From Ciceribacter sichuanensis (GTDB lineage Bacteria > Pseudomonadota > Alphaproteobacteria > Rhizobiales > Rhizobiaceae): 64,000 bases of DNA. This document shows positions 42,730 to 50,394 of this stretch, piece after piece; within the stretch, counting starts at the first letter, position 1; every line of letters begins with the position of its first letter. The notes beneath the pieces are model-generated. The model did not search any database and had not been told where the DNA came from. It worked only from the letters and a program-made list of their open reading frames with translations. The position numbers and the translations under genes were made by a program. The stretch spans positions 1-64,000 of the forward strand of contig NZ_JAMXLX010000010.1 in NCBI RefSeq assembly GCF_024055605.1, written 5' to 3'.

Positions 42730-42965
42730 CGTTGTGTGGCCAGCCGCAAGTATTCGCGCTGAACCGTAAAAATGGCCATCGGAAGAGAAATTGACGCTCC
42801 AAAATCCTGTCCGGTTCAGACGGTTGGAGAGATATTGTTCCGTACCGGCTTTGCGCTTGCGCCCATCCGCAGAACTCATGGCCATGACGATTGCCGCGAG
42901 GCGGTTCTCCGGAACGATCTCATCGCTTCCTCGTTTGGCTTGGATAGCAACGTGGAGGAACGACT

Positions 42966-43211
42966 ATGTCGACGAACACCTGGCTTCACATCATCTGCGC
43001 CATGCAGATCAACGCAGTGCTCTTTGGCTTGGGAGCAGTCATTGTACTGGTCAGTCCCGTCATGGCCGCAGACGCCAAGATATGGATCCCGCTCGTGGTC
43101 GTGCTGAGCTTCGTTCTCGCTCTGATTCTCGCCAGGTTCATCGCACCCAGGCTCCGATTGAGATACTGGCGAAAACGCGGTCAGCGCGGCGATGCCATTT
43201 CCGGCTATTGA
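42966..43211 (+). CDS. Small two-helix membrane protein
   Basis: An 81-residue protein with two hydrophobic segments (about 5-34 and 40-60) and a basic C-terminus (RLRLRYWRKRGQRGD). A GGAGG ribosome site precedes ATG 42966 at good distance, which supports translation. Not recognised. It lies alone between the GntR gene and a broken gene. Confidence 0.6.
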   Translation: MSTNTWLHIICAMQINAVLFGLGAVIVLVSPVMAADAKIWIPLVVVLSFVLALILARFIAPRLRLRYWRKRGQRGDAISGY

Positions 43212-43413
43212 CGAGCAGGAGATCTTCTTAACCCTGAAATTCGCAGCGCCTTTGGGCGTCGGTGATCGTGCGTTATGCTGTGTGTGATGCGCCTGGCCCG
43301 CTGCCTTCGGATGCCCTCTTCCGGCACTATCGTTTTGGGAATATTTGCGGAACAATTGGGCGCTGACGCCGGGTGATCACTGTATGTCTTCGGGTTTCTG
43401 AGCGGAGAAATCC

Positions 43414-43602
43414 ATGAAAAGATTTCTGTCAGTCATGACCGTGGAGAGCGCTGAGCGCCCGTAGCATTGCCGCACTTGCCCAGACCACGATCACTCCGCC
43501 GGCCAAAGATGGTCATGCGCCCGCTATCACCACGCCCACGGCAATAATCCGACCGCTCCCGTGGAAGGCACCAACAGCTTCACCGGGGAGCAGGATCGAT
43601 AA
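43414..43602 (+). pseudogene. Broken small secreted protein gene
   Basis: GGAGAAATCC leads to ATG 43414 and MKRFLSVMT.., the start of a signal peptide, but the frame stops within 17 codons. A second frame continues SIAALAQTTITPPAKDGHAPAITTP. A third resumes NNPTAPVEGTNSFTGEQDR and stops at 43600-43602. Read together these give a Thr/Pro-rich exported protein of a type I recall from rhizobia, broken by at least two frameshifts. It overlaps the 3' end of the apbE gene by 23 bases on the opposite strand. Confidence 0.6.
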
Positions 43603-44491
43603 ACAAGACAGAGAGCCCGAGGGAGCGGGCGAGCTGCTGACCCCGTTCACGGCCCAGTACCATCATTGCGGTGGCCCAGGCATCTGCCATCATGCACGTT
43701 TCGGCAAGGACGGTGACGGAGGCGGGGGCGTTCAGAAGCGGCATGCCACGCCGGGGATCCATGGTGTGGCTGAGACGGCGTCCACCGACCTCCACCCAAT
43801 GACGGTAGTCGCCGGAGGTCGCGACTGCAATGTCGGTGAGTTCGAGGATCGAGTGCGCGGCACGACGCTCGCTGTCCGGTGCCTCCACGGCGACGGTCCA
43901 GGCAGAGCCGTCCGGCTGGGTGCCGATGGCACGCAATTCCCCATCAATGGACAGAAGCGCACCGTCGATACCAAAGGCCTGTGCCGTGGCGGCGAGACGG
44001 TCGACAGCATAGCCTTTGGCGATACCGTTCAAATCGAAGGCCATCGCCTGCGACTTTCGGGCGCTTCCTTGCGCCTGATCGAGTTCGAGAACCTCATGGG
44101 CCGGGCTGCGAGATTTGGCCCGCGCAGCCCGGATGCGATACTCGTCGGCTCGGTTGGGGCCGAAGCCCCAGGCGACCACGGCGTCGGCCATGCCGATGTC
44201 GAAGGCCCCGCCCGATACGCGCCCGATCTTGAGGCCGGCGGCGAGGACTTCCATCAGCGCCGGAGGCAGCAAGACCGGCTCGCCGGGGTCGGCCGCGCTC
44301 AGGCGGTTGAGGTCGCTGTCCGGCTTCCACGTTGACATCTGCGCATCCACCTCCGCTACGGACTTGGCCATTGCGATCCTGACAGGCTCGGGGTCGAAGC
44401 CGGCAGGCGCATGGAAGAGGGCGGACCAGCGGGTTCCCATGGTCGGCCCGTTCAGAGCGTGGCGAACAAGGTCAGTAAACGTCTTCCGCAT
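43580..44491 (-). CDS. apbE: FAD:protein FMN transferase (ApbE)
   Basis: A 303-residue ApbE. Conserved motifs: NGPTMGTRWSALF near the N-terminus, MSTWKPDSDLNRL, GGAFDIGMADAVVAWGFGP, FDLNGIAKGYAVDRLA and AVATSGDYRHWVEVGGRRLSHTMDPRRG. It moves FMN from FAD onto a Thr or Ser of target proteins, with Mg2+. The N-terminus lacks an obvious signal peptide or lipobox, so its compartment is not certain. It overlaps the reductase gene by 20 bases as last gene of the redox operon. Its likely target is the DUF2271 protein, two genes upstream. Confidence 0.92.
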   Translation of the reverse strand: MRKTFTDLVRHALNGPTMGTRWSALFHAPAGFDPEPVRIAMAKSVAEVDAQMSTWKPDSDLNRLSAADPGEPVLLPPALMEVLAAGLKIGRVSGGAFDIGMADAVVAWGFGPNRADEYRIRAARAKSRSPAHEVLELDQAQGSARKSQAMAFDLNGIAKGYAVDRLAATAQAFGIDGALLSIDGELRAIGTQPDGSAWTVAVEAPDSERRAAHSILELTDIAVATSGDYRHWVEVGGRRLSHTMDPRRGMPLLNAPASVTVLAETCMMADAWATAMMVLGRERGQQLARSLGLSVLFIDPAPR

Positions 44492-46670
44492 AGCGTCCTT
44501 CCGCCTTCAATGTCGCAGGGCTCATGCCCTGGGTCGCAAGAATCTCGCCGATTGCCGCAGCGACACCGGCCGCCATGTCACGCCCGCCGCAGACCATGAC
44601 CTGTGCCCCGTCCCGGAGCAGACGCGCCACGCGTTCGCCATCCCGGCGAAGGGCGTCCTGAACGTAGATCGGTGCCGGGCCGCGGGAATAGGCGTTGGTG
44701 ATGGAGGCAAGCCTGCCGTCTTCTCGCCACGCCGCCAGTTCCTCGGCATAGAGAGCATCGCTTGAGGGATGCCGGGCACCAAAGAACAGATGCATCGGCC
44801 GACCCTTCGAGTTGTTTCTCGCAAAGCCGGCGAGGGGGCCGATGCCGGTGCCGGCGCCGATGAGCAGGACAGGCATATTGCCGCGCTTCGGCTTGAACAC
44901 GGGGTTGGGGCGCAGGAAGGCCTGCACACGATCGCCGGGTTCCATCAGCGTCAGTTGGGTCGAGCACAGTCCGCCCGGTTGTTTGCGCACGCAGATCTCG
45001 ATGAAGCCGTCGCGACTGCCCGAGGCGAGGGAGTAGAAGCGGGGTACGACCGAGCCTTCCGGCACGACGCCGATGAGGTCGCCGGGCTCGAAGGTTGGGA
45101 AGGTTCGTCCGGTCAGGCGCTGCCAGATCGAGGCATGCGGCAATGCAAAGCGCAGGATGGCCGTCGGTGCCTGAACCTCGGCACCATAATCGCGCCGCGA
45201 CACGAGAACCAGTTCGCGCGTCTGGAGCTTTTTCGGCTGGTGATTGAGATCGAATTCGGTTCCGAGCACGGCGGAGAGGGCGCGGCCCCAGCGGGCGAAA
45301 TCCTGCGGCGACTGGCGATCGACGGTGTCCATGGGCAGCAGTTGCTGCCAGCCCTTGGCCTCGGCCGCACGCGCGACTTCGGCGGCATAGCCGCAAAAGG
45401 CGGGGAAGCTGCGATCACCGAAGCCCAGGATCGCAACCGGTGCGGTGGGTGCTCCGGGCAGGCCGCCCAGGCGTTCGAGGAAGCCCTTCGCTGAAGCCGG
45501 TGCTTCACCCTCGCCATAGGTGGCGGCGAGCAGAATGATGCGGCGAGCCTTCGGCCATTGATCCGGGGCAAAGGTGGACATCGCTGCGGTGTGAACCTGC
45601 GCACCGATCGAAGTCAGTGAATCCTGAAGTGTGTCGGCAAAGGCCCAGGTGCTGCCGCCCTCGCTGCCGACGAGGATGATGGTGTCGGCCTTGCCTGCGG
45701 GCACGCTGGCCTGTCTTCGGCTGCGCCGACCGGAGAACCAGAGCCGGATGCCGGACCAGCCCATGATCGGAACGCCAAGCGCCGAGAGCCCGAGAAGAAG
45801 TCCCAGTACCGACGCGCCACGACCGGTATGCAGAAGAGTTACCACGTCGCCGATGCGTTGCCATGCGCCTGCGTCGTTCCAGGCGAGAAGCGCGCCGTTT
45901 CCCTGGTCGACGTAGCCCTCGCCGGACGCGGTCTTCAGCGTATAGACGTCGGTCTTGTCGCCGGCGGCGGGGAAGGTAAGCGAGCGAAGTTCATCAACGG
46001 GAACCTGCTGAAGAGCCGCGATCTCTGCCGGCAGAAGTCCGCTCTTGCCGCTCGTCGCCGCCGGAAACGCGGGAGCGCCGGCGCCCTCCGGCACAAGGCC
46101 GAAGGTTGCCGCCGTCATCCACAGCGCCGTTGCCGAGGAGAGGGTCAATCCCCAGACCGACAGCCGGGCGATCGCCGCATGACGGCGCCCCTCGCCCTGG
46201 CCGCGCATGGGAGAGAACAGATGCCGCCAGCCGCCGGAGCGGCGGGCAAGGAGCAGCAGCCCGGAGAGGCTGAGCAACAGCATGGCGGCGGCGCCCGATG
46301 CGACCACGATGCGCCCGCCGTCACCGAGAAACAGGGAACGATGGAGGTTGGTCAGCCAGCGTTGCAATGCCGGGGTGTCCGCGCTGCCGATCCTCGCGCC
46401 GGTCCCTGGATCGATGGTAGCGGCGGCGGGCTGGTCTCCTTCGTAAAAATAGACAGTGATCTTGCCGGAGGGCGCCCGCCGGATCTGTTCCACCCTTGGT
46501 TCCTGAGCCTGAACTCGGCTTGCCAGTTCAGCCACGCTCATCCCGGATGAGCGTGGTGCGTTCAAGACCTCCATGGCGGGATAGATCGACAGGACCGCTC
46601 CGCTCAAGGCGATGACGCCCAGGAGAATCGCGGCGATGAGGCCTGGCCAACGATGAAGCGTCCGGATCAT
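44472..46670 (-). CDS. PepSY-transmembrane / flavodoxin / ferredoxin-NADP reductase fusion
   Basis: A 732-residue inner-membrane flavoprotein. Residues 1-330 are a PepSY-TM module with four helices (first MIRTLHRWPGLIAAILLGVIALSGAVL). Residues about 335-470 are a flavodoxin-like FMN domain (IILVGSEGGSTWAFADTL, AATYGEGEAPASA). The C-terminal part is an FNR-type FAD/NADPH domain (RFYSLASGS, GGLCSTQL, LIGAGTGIGPLAGFARNN, MVCGGRDMA). It resembles sulfite-reductase flavoproteins joined to a PepSY membrane part. Expected role: move electrons from NADPH through FAD and FMN across the membrane. ATG 46670 has AAAGGG upstream and is preferred over GTG 46679. Confidence 0.9.
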   Translation of the reverse strand: MIRTLHRWPGLIAAILLGVIALSGAVLSIYPAMEVLNAPRSSGMSVAELASRVQAQEPRVEQIRRAPSGKITVYFYEGDQPAAATIDPGTGARIGSADTPALQRWLTNLHRSLFLGDGGRIVVASGAAAMLLLSLSGLLLLARRSGGWRHLFSPMRGQGEGRRHAAIARLSVWGLTLSSATALWMTAATFGLVPEGAGAPAFPAATSGKSGLLPAEIAALQQVPVDELRSLTFPAAGDKTDVYTLKTASGEGYVDQGNGALLAWNDAGAWQRIGDVVTLLHTGRGASVLGLLLGLSALGVPIMGWSGIRLWFSGRRSRRQASVPAGKADTIILVGSEGGSTWAFADTLQDSLTSIGAQVHTAAMSTFAPDQWPKARRIILLAATYGEGEAPASAKGFLERLGGLPGAPTAPVAILGFGDRSFPAFCGYAAEVARAAEAKGWQQLLPMDTVDRQSPQDFARWGRALSAVLGTEFDLNHQPKKLQTRELVLVSRRDYGAEVQAPTAILRFALPHASIWQRLTGRTFPTFEPGDLIGVVPEGSVVPRFYSLASGSRDGFIEICVRKQPGGLCSTQLTLMEPGDRVQAFLRPNPVFKPKRGNMPVLLIGAGTGIGPLAGFARNNSKGRPMHLFFGARHPSSDALYAEELAAWREDGRLASITNAYSRGPAPIYVQDALRRDGERVARLLRDGAQVMVCGGRDMAAGVAAAIGEILATQGMSPATLKAEGRYAEDVY

Positions 46671-46688
46671 GGCGTGCACCCTTTCTGC

Positions 46689-47159
46689 TCAAAGACCGTA
46701 AGTGAAGTCGGCGATGTAGCGGCTGCCGGCAACCGGTTTGGCGGCGCCGTTCGTGGTGAGTGGAACCACGATCTCCGACGGGCTGTCGCGCATGTCTTCG
46801 ACGGCAGCATCGACATGCAACTCGTAGCCCGCGTCGAACAGTGTGTCGGCCAGGTCGAGCGTCACGGAGAGCGTGCGGCCGGCACCGACGCTCGCGCCGG
46901 TGATGCCGCTGATCTCGGCGGTGTTCCCGCCGGAGGCCCGGTACCAGCCGCTCAGGTGCTCGTAGTATTTGGCCTTGCCGCCCGCCATCCACAGGCTGCC
47001 GGCATAGGTGCCGTCGGCGGCCGTGACGTAATAGGCGAGATAGGCGCCATCGCCACCGTAGTTCTTGAGGTTGGTGGTGAGCGTAACCTCACGGGCGAGG
47101 GCCATGCCGGGGAGAACGAGCGCGGTGGTGAGGCCAAGGGCTGCAACAAGGGATTTCAT
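46689..47159 (-). CDS. DUF2271 exported protein, candidate flavinylated electron carrier
   Basis: A 156-residue protein with a signal peptide (MKSLVAALGLTTALVLPGMALA) and a DUF2271 domain (VTLTTNLKNYGGDGAYLAYYVT, SLWMAGGKAKYYEHLSGW). Residues 84-90 read SGITGAS, close to the ApbE acceptor pattern (D-x-x-S/T-G-A-T/S), so Ser90 is a possible FMN attachment site; the usual leading Asp is Ser here. It lies in one operon with the reductase and ApbE, 18 bp upstream of the reductase. Confidence 0.85.
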   Translation of the reverse strand: MKSLVAALGLTTALVLPGMALAREVTLTTNLKNYGGDGAYLAYYVTAADGTYAGSLWMAGGKAKYYEHLSGWYRASGGNTAEISGITGASVGAGRTLSVTLDLADTLFDAGYELHVDAAVEDMRDSPSEIVVPLTTNGAAKPVAGSRYIADFTYGL

Positions 47160-47189
47160 CGTCTGTTTCCTTTGATCAGAGGGAGGGGA

Positions 47190-47531
47190 TCAGTTGACCT
47201 GAACCTTCGGGGTCGATCCCCTGAGGATCAGACCGTTGTTCGGCGGCGTTGTCGGGCCGGCGGGGAGCGGCGAGGGCTGTGAGCGACCGTTCCGTTCGTT
47301 GTCGTCGTCATCATCGTCTTCACCGTCTTCACCGTCGTCACCGTGGCGCTGCTGGCCCGTCAGCCAAACGTCGTCATCGTCGGTGTCGACGGGGTGGATC
47401 ATCGAGCGGGATGCGGCCTCGCCTGGGACGGCAGAACTGAAGAAGGGCAGGGGGACTGCAAAGGCGTCGAAAGCCGCAAGAACAGTTCCGGATATGAGGG
47501 TTGCGAGGAGAAGTCTGCGATGTTCTTTCAT
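47190..47531 (-). CDS. Acidic exported protein of the redox locus
   Basis: A 113-residue protein with a signal peptide (MKEHRRLLLATLISGTVLAAFDAFA). The mature part is low-complexity: two acidic runs (DTDDDD, and GDDGEDGEDDDDDDNE), then a Pro-rich tail. The acidic runs would bind multivalent cations. The sensor kinase of this locus has a similar acidic run in its periplasmic loop. First gene of the operon with DUF2271, reductase and ApbE. No family recognised. Confidence 0.7.
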   Translation of the reverse strand: MKEHRRLLLATLISGTVLAAFDAFAVPLPFFSSAVPGEAASRSMIHPVDTDDDDVWLTGQQRHGDDGEDGEDDDDDDNERNGRSQPSPLPAGPTTPPNNGLILRGSTPKVQVN

Positions 47532-47607
47532 GGATGGGCTCCTGGTCGTGTGATGATTGCTGGATGTGCTGTCCGGCTGATCGCTTCCTGACGGCTCGCA
47601 GCGATCT

Positions 47608-47626
47608 GCTTCAGCTTCCCGTCAGC
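47608..47626. promoter_or_regulatory. Candidate response-regulator box, operon copy
   Basis: GCTTCAGCTTCCCGTCAGC contains two TCAGC half-sites 11 bp apart, the helical spacing of OmpR/PhoB-type sites. It starts 77 bp upstream of the acidic-protein gene. The first 15 bases recur exactly at 48001-48015. Confidence 0.55.
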
Positions 47627-47644
47627 GTCGATGCGCGAGGCCAA

Positions 47645-47926
47645 CTAGCGACGGTTGTGGTGCTCTTCGTCGATCTCGATGACGGTGAGTGTCTGCGGAT
47701 CGATTTTCGCCTCGAAGGCCCGACCGTTGCCGTCGATGGCATGGATCTCGTAGCAGCCGTCATCCATCTTGATGTGCCTCAGCTGCCAGCCGCGCGCCTC
47801 TGCCATCGCACGCACGGCCTCGCGTGGCTGCCAGTTCGCCATGGGTATGTTGCAGTCGTCCTCGGCCAGTGCCGTGCCGGTCGCAAGTGCGATCAATGCC
47901 GTTGTGAGAACCGTTCGAGATGTCAT
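47645..47926 (-). CDS. Small exported PepSY-domain protein
   Basis: A 93-residue protein with a signal peptide (MTSRTVLTTALIALATGTALA). One PepSY domain follows (WQPREAVRAMAEARGWQLRHIKMDDGCYEIHAIDGNGRAFEAKIDPQTLTVIEID). Two Cys residues flank the domain and could form a disulfide. It is divergent from the two-component genes. Such small PepSY proteins commonly accompany PmrAB/QseBC-like systems and may modulate the sensor or bind the same ligand. Confidence 0.85.
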   Translation of the reverse strand: MTSRTVLTTALIALATGTALAEDDCNIPMANWQPREAVRAMAEARGWQLRHIKMDDGCYEIHAIDGNGRAFEAKIDPQTLTVIEIDEEHHNRR

Positions 47927-48000
47927 GTCATTCCTCCACTTCGGACGGGAGGAGAATGGCCTTCCGAAGCTGACCGGTCGCTGACAGAGGGTGCGACCTG

Positions 48001-48019
48001 GCTTCAGCTTCCCGTAAGG
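48001..48019. promoter_or_regulatory. Candidate response-regulator box, divergent copy
   Basis: GCTTCAGCTTCCCGTAAGG repeats the 47608 box exactly for 15 bases. It lies 75 bp upstream of the PepSY gene and 49 bp upstream of the response regulator, so it could serve both directions and autoregulation. The second half-site is weaker than in the other copy. Confidence 0.55.
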
Positions 48020-48063
48020 CGGGTGATGGACTAAAGCTGATGACGCAAAGACGAGGAAGGTCG

Positions 48064-48723
48064 ATGAGGGTACTGCTGGTCGAAGACGATACCGTGCTGG
48101 GAGCGGCCGTGCGCGACCAGATCGCTTCGGATGGGCATTCGATAGATTGGGTCACACGGCTCGACCGGGCGGGCGACGCGCTGGCGAGCGCCGTCTACGA
48201 CTTGGTTCTACTTGACCTGATGCTGCCCGATGGGCGCGGCATTCCCTTCCTCAAGGTTCTTCGCGGGCGCGGTGATGTCACCCCCGTCATCATCCTCACG
48301 GCGCTCGATCAGGTGTCCGACCGGATCGAAGGACTGAACGCCGGGGCGGACGACTATATGGTCAAACCCTTCGACCTCGCCGAACTCTCGGCGCGTATCG
48401 GTTCGGTGGCCCGGCGTTATGTCGGCAATCCCAATCCGCTGATCACACTCGGCTCGCTGGAAATCGATTTAGCCGCGCGTAGCGTTCTCAAGGACGGTCG
48501 ACCGGTGGTTCTGACCGCGAGAGAATGGGTGCTGTTCGAGGCCTTCCTGCAGCGCCCCGGTCAATTGCTGTCCAAGGGACAGCTTGAGGAGAGGCTCTAC
48601 TCCTTCGACACGGAAATCGACAGCAATGCGATCGAGGTGCATGTCAGCCGCTTGCGCAAGAAGCTCGGGGCACATGTGATCGAAACGGAACGCGGTCTCG
48701 GTTATCGCCTGGGGCGGTCATGA
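48064..48723 (+). CDS. OmpR-family response regulator (QseB/PmrA-like)
   Basis: A 219-residue regulator. Receiver domain with phospho-acceptor Asp51 (YDLVLLDLMLPDGRGIP), acidic pocket VEDD and switch Lys in VKPFDLAEL. The C-terminal winged helix ends with IEVHVSRLRKKLGAHVIETERGLGYRL. ATG 48064 (MRVLLVEDD) is the natural start; an in-frame upstream ATG at 48040 is less likely. Its stop overlaps the kinase start. It probably controls the two 15-bp boxes of this locus. Confidence 0.93.
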   Translation: MRVLLVEDDTVLGAAVRDQIASDGHSIDWVTRLDRAGDALASAVYDLVLLDLMLPDGRGIPFLKVLRGRGDVTPVIILTALDQVSDRIEGLNAGADDYMVKPFDLAELSARIGSVARRYVGNPNPLITLGSLEIDLAARSVLKDGRPVVLTAREWVLFEAFLQRPGQLLSKGQLEERLYSFDTEIDSNAIEVHVSRLRKKLGAHVIETERGLGYRLGRS

Positions 48724-50090
48724 AGCCCCCTCGCTCGCTTCAGGCGCGTCTGGCGCTGGCGGTCGGGTTGTCGGTGACGGTCCTGTGGCTCGCTGCCGCC
48801 TCCGTCACGGCGAATCGGCTCGGGCGAGAAATGGAGCAAGTCTTCGACAGGGACCTCGAAGCGACGGCGCAACGGATATTGCCCCTTGCCCTTCATGACC
48901 TTCGGAAACGCAATAACGACAACGACAACGGCGACGAAGACGACGACGAGGGCGACCGGCATATTGAGCGGCTGGACGAACGCGAGGAGCCGGTGACCTA
49001 TGTCGTAAGGGACTTGAGCGGCACGGTTCTGCTGCAATCCCACGGATCGAAAGGCCTCCAATTCCCGCCCTTCGAGAAGGCAGGTTTCAGCAAGACGGAG
49101 ACCCATAGGATCTATTCAGATGCGGCACGCGACGGACGAATCACGATCGCCGTGGCCGAACCGCTCGATCACCGGACCAAGGTCTGGCGCAGCATGTTGC
49201 TTAGCCTCGCGTTGCCGCTGATCGTGGTGATCCCGCTTAGTCTTGCAGCCATCGCATTTGCCACGCGTGGGGGGTTGCGCCCGGTTCGAAAGCTGAAAGG
49301 TGCCCTCGAGACACGTGGCGTGCAGGATCTTTCGCCTTTACCCGATACGGGGCTTCCGACGGAGTTGGAACCTATCACCGGGGCCATAAACCAGTTGCTC
49401 GCCCGCCTGAGGGCTGCCTTCGAGGCCGAGCGCAATTTCGCGGCCAATGCTGCTCACGAACTGCGCACCCCGGTTGCCGGTGCCATCGCTCAGGCGCAGC
49501 GCATAAGGGCGGAAACGCGGGATGACAATGCCGCCCAACGCGCAACCGAGATCGAAGCGACCTTGAAACGGCTGATGCGTATGTCAGAAAAACTGATGCA
49601 GCTTGCCAGGGCCGAGGGAGGTCGCCTCAGGCTGGAAGTCCCGTCCGACCTGCGGCCTGTTCTGCGACTGGTCACCGCGGATTTTGCCCGCTGCGGTGCT
49701 GGCCAGAGGATTACACTTTCCCTGCCCCCCGATCCTGTGATTTCGGATCTCGATCCCGACGCCTTCGGCATTCTCTGTCGCAACCTCATCGAGAACGCGC
49801 TGCGTCACGGTCCTGCCGATCAACCTGTCGAGGTAGCCCTCGACTCGGCAGGGGAACTTCGTGTGCGGAACGAGGGTGCGCCCCTCTCGCCGGATATCAT
49901 TGGCAAACTGGTTCAGCGCTTCGAGCGTGGCGCCACGGGCTCCGAGGGTAGCGGCCTCGGCCTTGCCATCGTCAAGGCGATTACCGAGCGTGCCGGCGGG
50001 CATCTCTCCGTGACCTCGCCGATTCCCGGAAGAGAGGCCGGGGTTCAGGTGGCTGTTCTATTGCCAGTCAGTCGACCCGAAAGAACCTGA
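48720..50090 (+). CDS. Sensor histidine kinase with an acidic periplasmic loop
   Basis: A 456-residue kinase. TM1 is about 10-30, a periplasmic sensor 31-155, TM2 156-182, then a HAMP-like linker. The dimerisation domain has His246 (NAAHELRTPVAGAI) and the ATPase domain includes ENALRHG and GSGLGLAIVKAI. The sensor has a striking run of acidic and Asn residues at 65-80 (NNDNDNGDEDDDEGD), suited to binding metal cations, as with the acidic iron-sensing motifs of PmrB. It overlaps the regulator gene by four bases. Confidence 0.93.
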   Translation: MKPPRSLQARLALAVGLSVTVLWLAAASVTANRLGREMEQVFDRDLEATAQRILPLALHDLRKRNNDNDNGDEDDDEGDRHIERLDEREEPVTYVVRDLSGTVLLQSHGSKGLQFPPFEKAGFSKTETHRIYSDAARDGRITIAVAEPLDHRTKVWRSMLLSLALPLIVVIPLSLAAIAFATRGGLRPVRKLKGALETRGVQDLSPLPDTGLPTELEPITGAINQLLARLRAAFEAERNFAANAAHELRTPVAGAIAQAQRIRAETRDDNAAQRATEIEATLKRLMRMSEKLMQLARAEGGRLRLEVPSDLRPVLRLVTADFARCGAGQRITLSLPPDPVISDLDPDAFGILCRNLIENALRHGPADQPVEVALDSAGELRVRNEGAPLSPDIIGKLVQRFERGATGSEGSGLGLAIVKAITERAGGHLSVTSPIPGREAGVQVAVLLPVSRPERT

Positions 50091-50394
50091 AAACAGGCTG
50101 TTGAGCCGCAAATGGTAGCGCGAGGGTCGCAGGCGCCCAACTCGCCGGGTCCGTTTTGGGAAGGGCGGGCCATCCTATAACCAACATCTGCGCCAGCACG
50201 GCAGGAACATTGCCGACGAACTGCTCAAGCACGTCTCGCCGCACAGTCGGGAGCAATCAACCTCACTGGCATCTATTCCTGGGATGCCGAGCAGCGAATG
50301 CCCGAAGGCTTCAGACCCTTGCGACTTCCCGGCCGTCTTCTCCGGGTGACGGACCCTGCCAAAATCTGGAGGAAGATCAGGCTCCAAGATCAGG
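50091..50394 (+). mobile_element. Tn3-family transposase C-terminal remnant
   Basis: This gap has no intact gene. From about 50176 the plus strand reads YNQHLRQHGRNIADELLKHVSPHSRE. After a one-base shift near 50255 it continues INLTGIYSWD and MPEGFRPLRLP. These are the last conserved blocks of Tn3 TnpA (the LSP..HINL..Y..RPLR region). The frameshift and missing upstream part show a decayed remnant. The opposite-strand fragment at 23.1-23.4 kb is from the middle of a TnpA. Confidence 0.7.
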
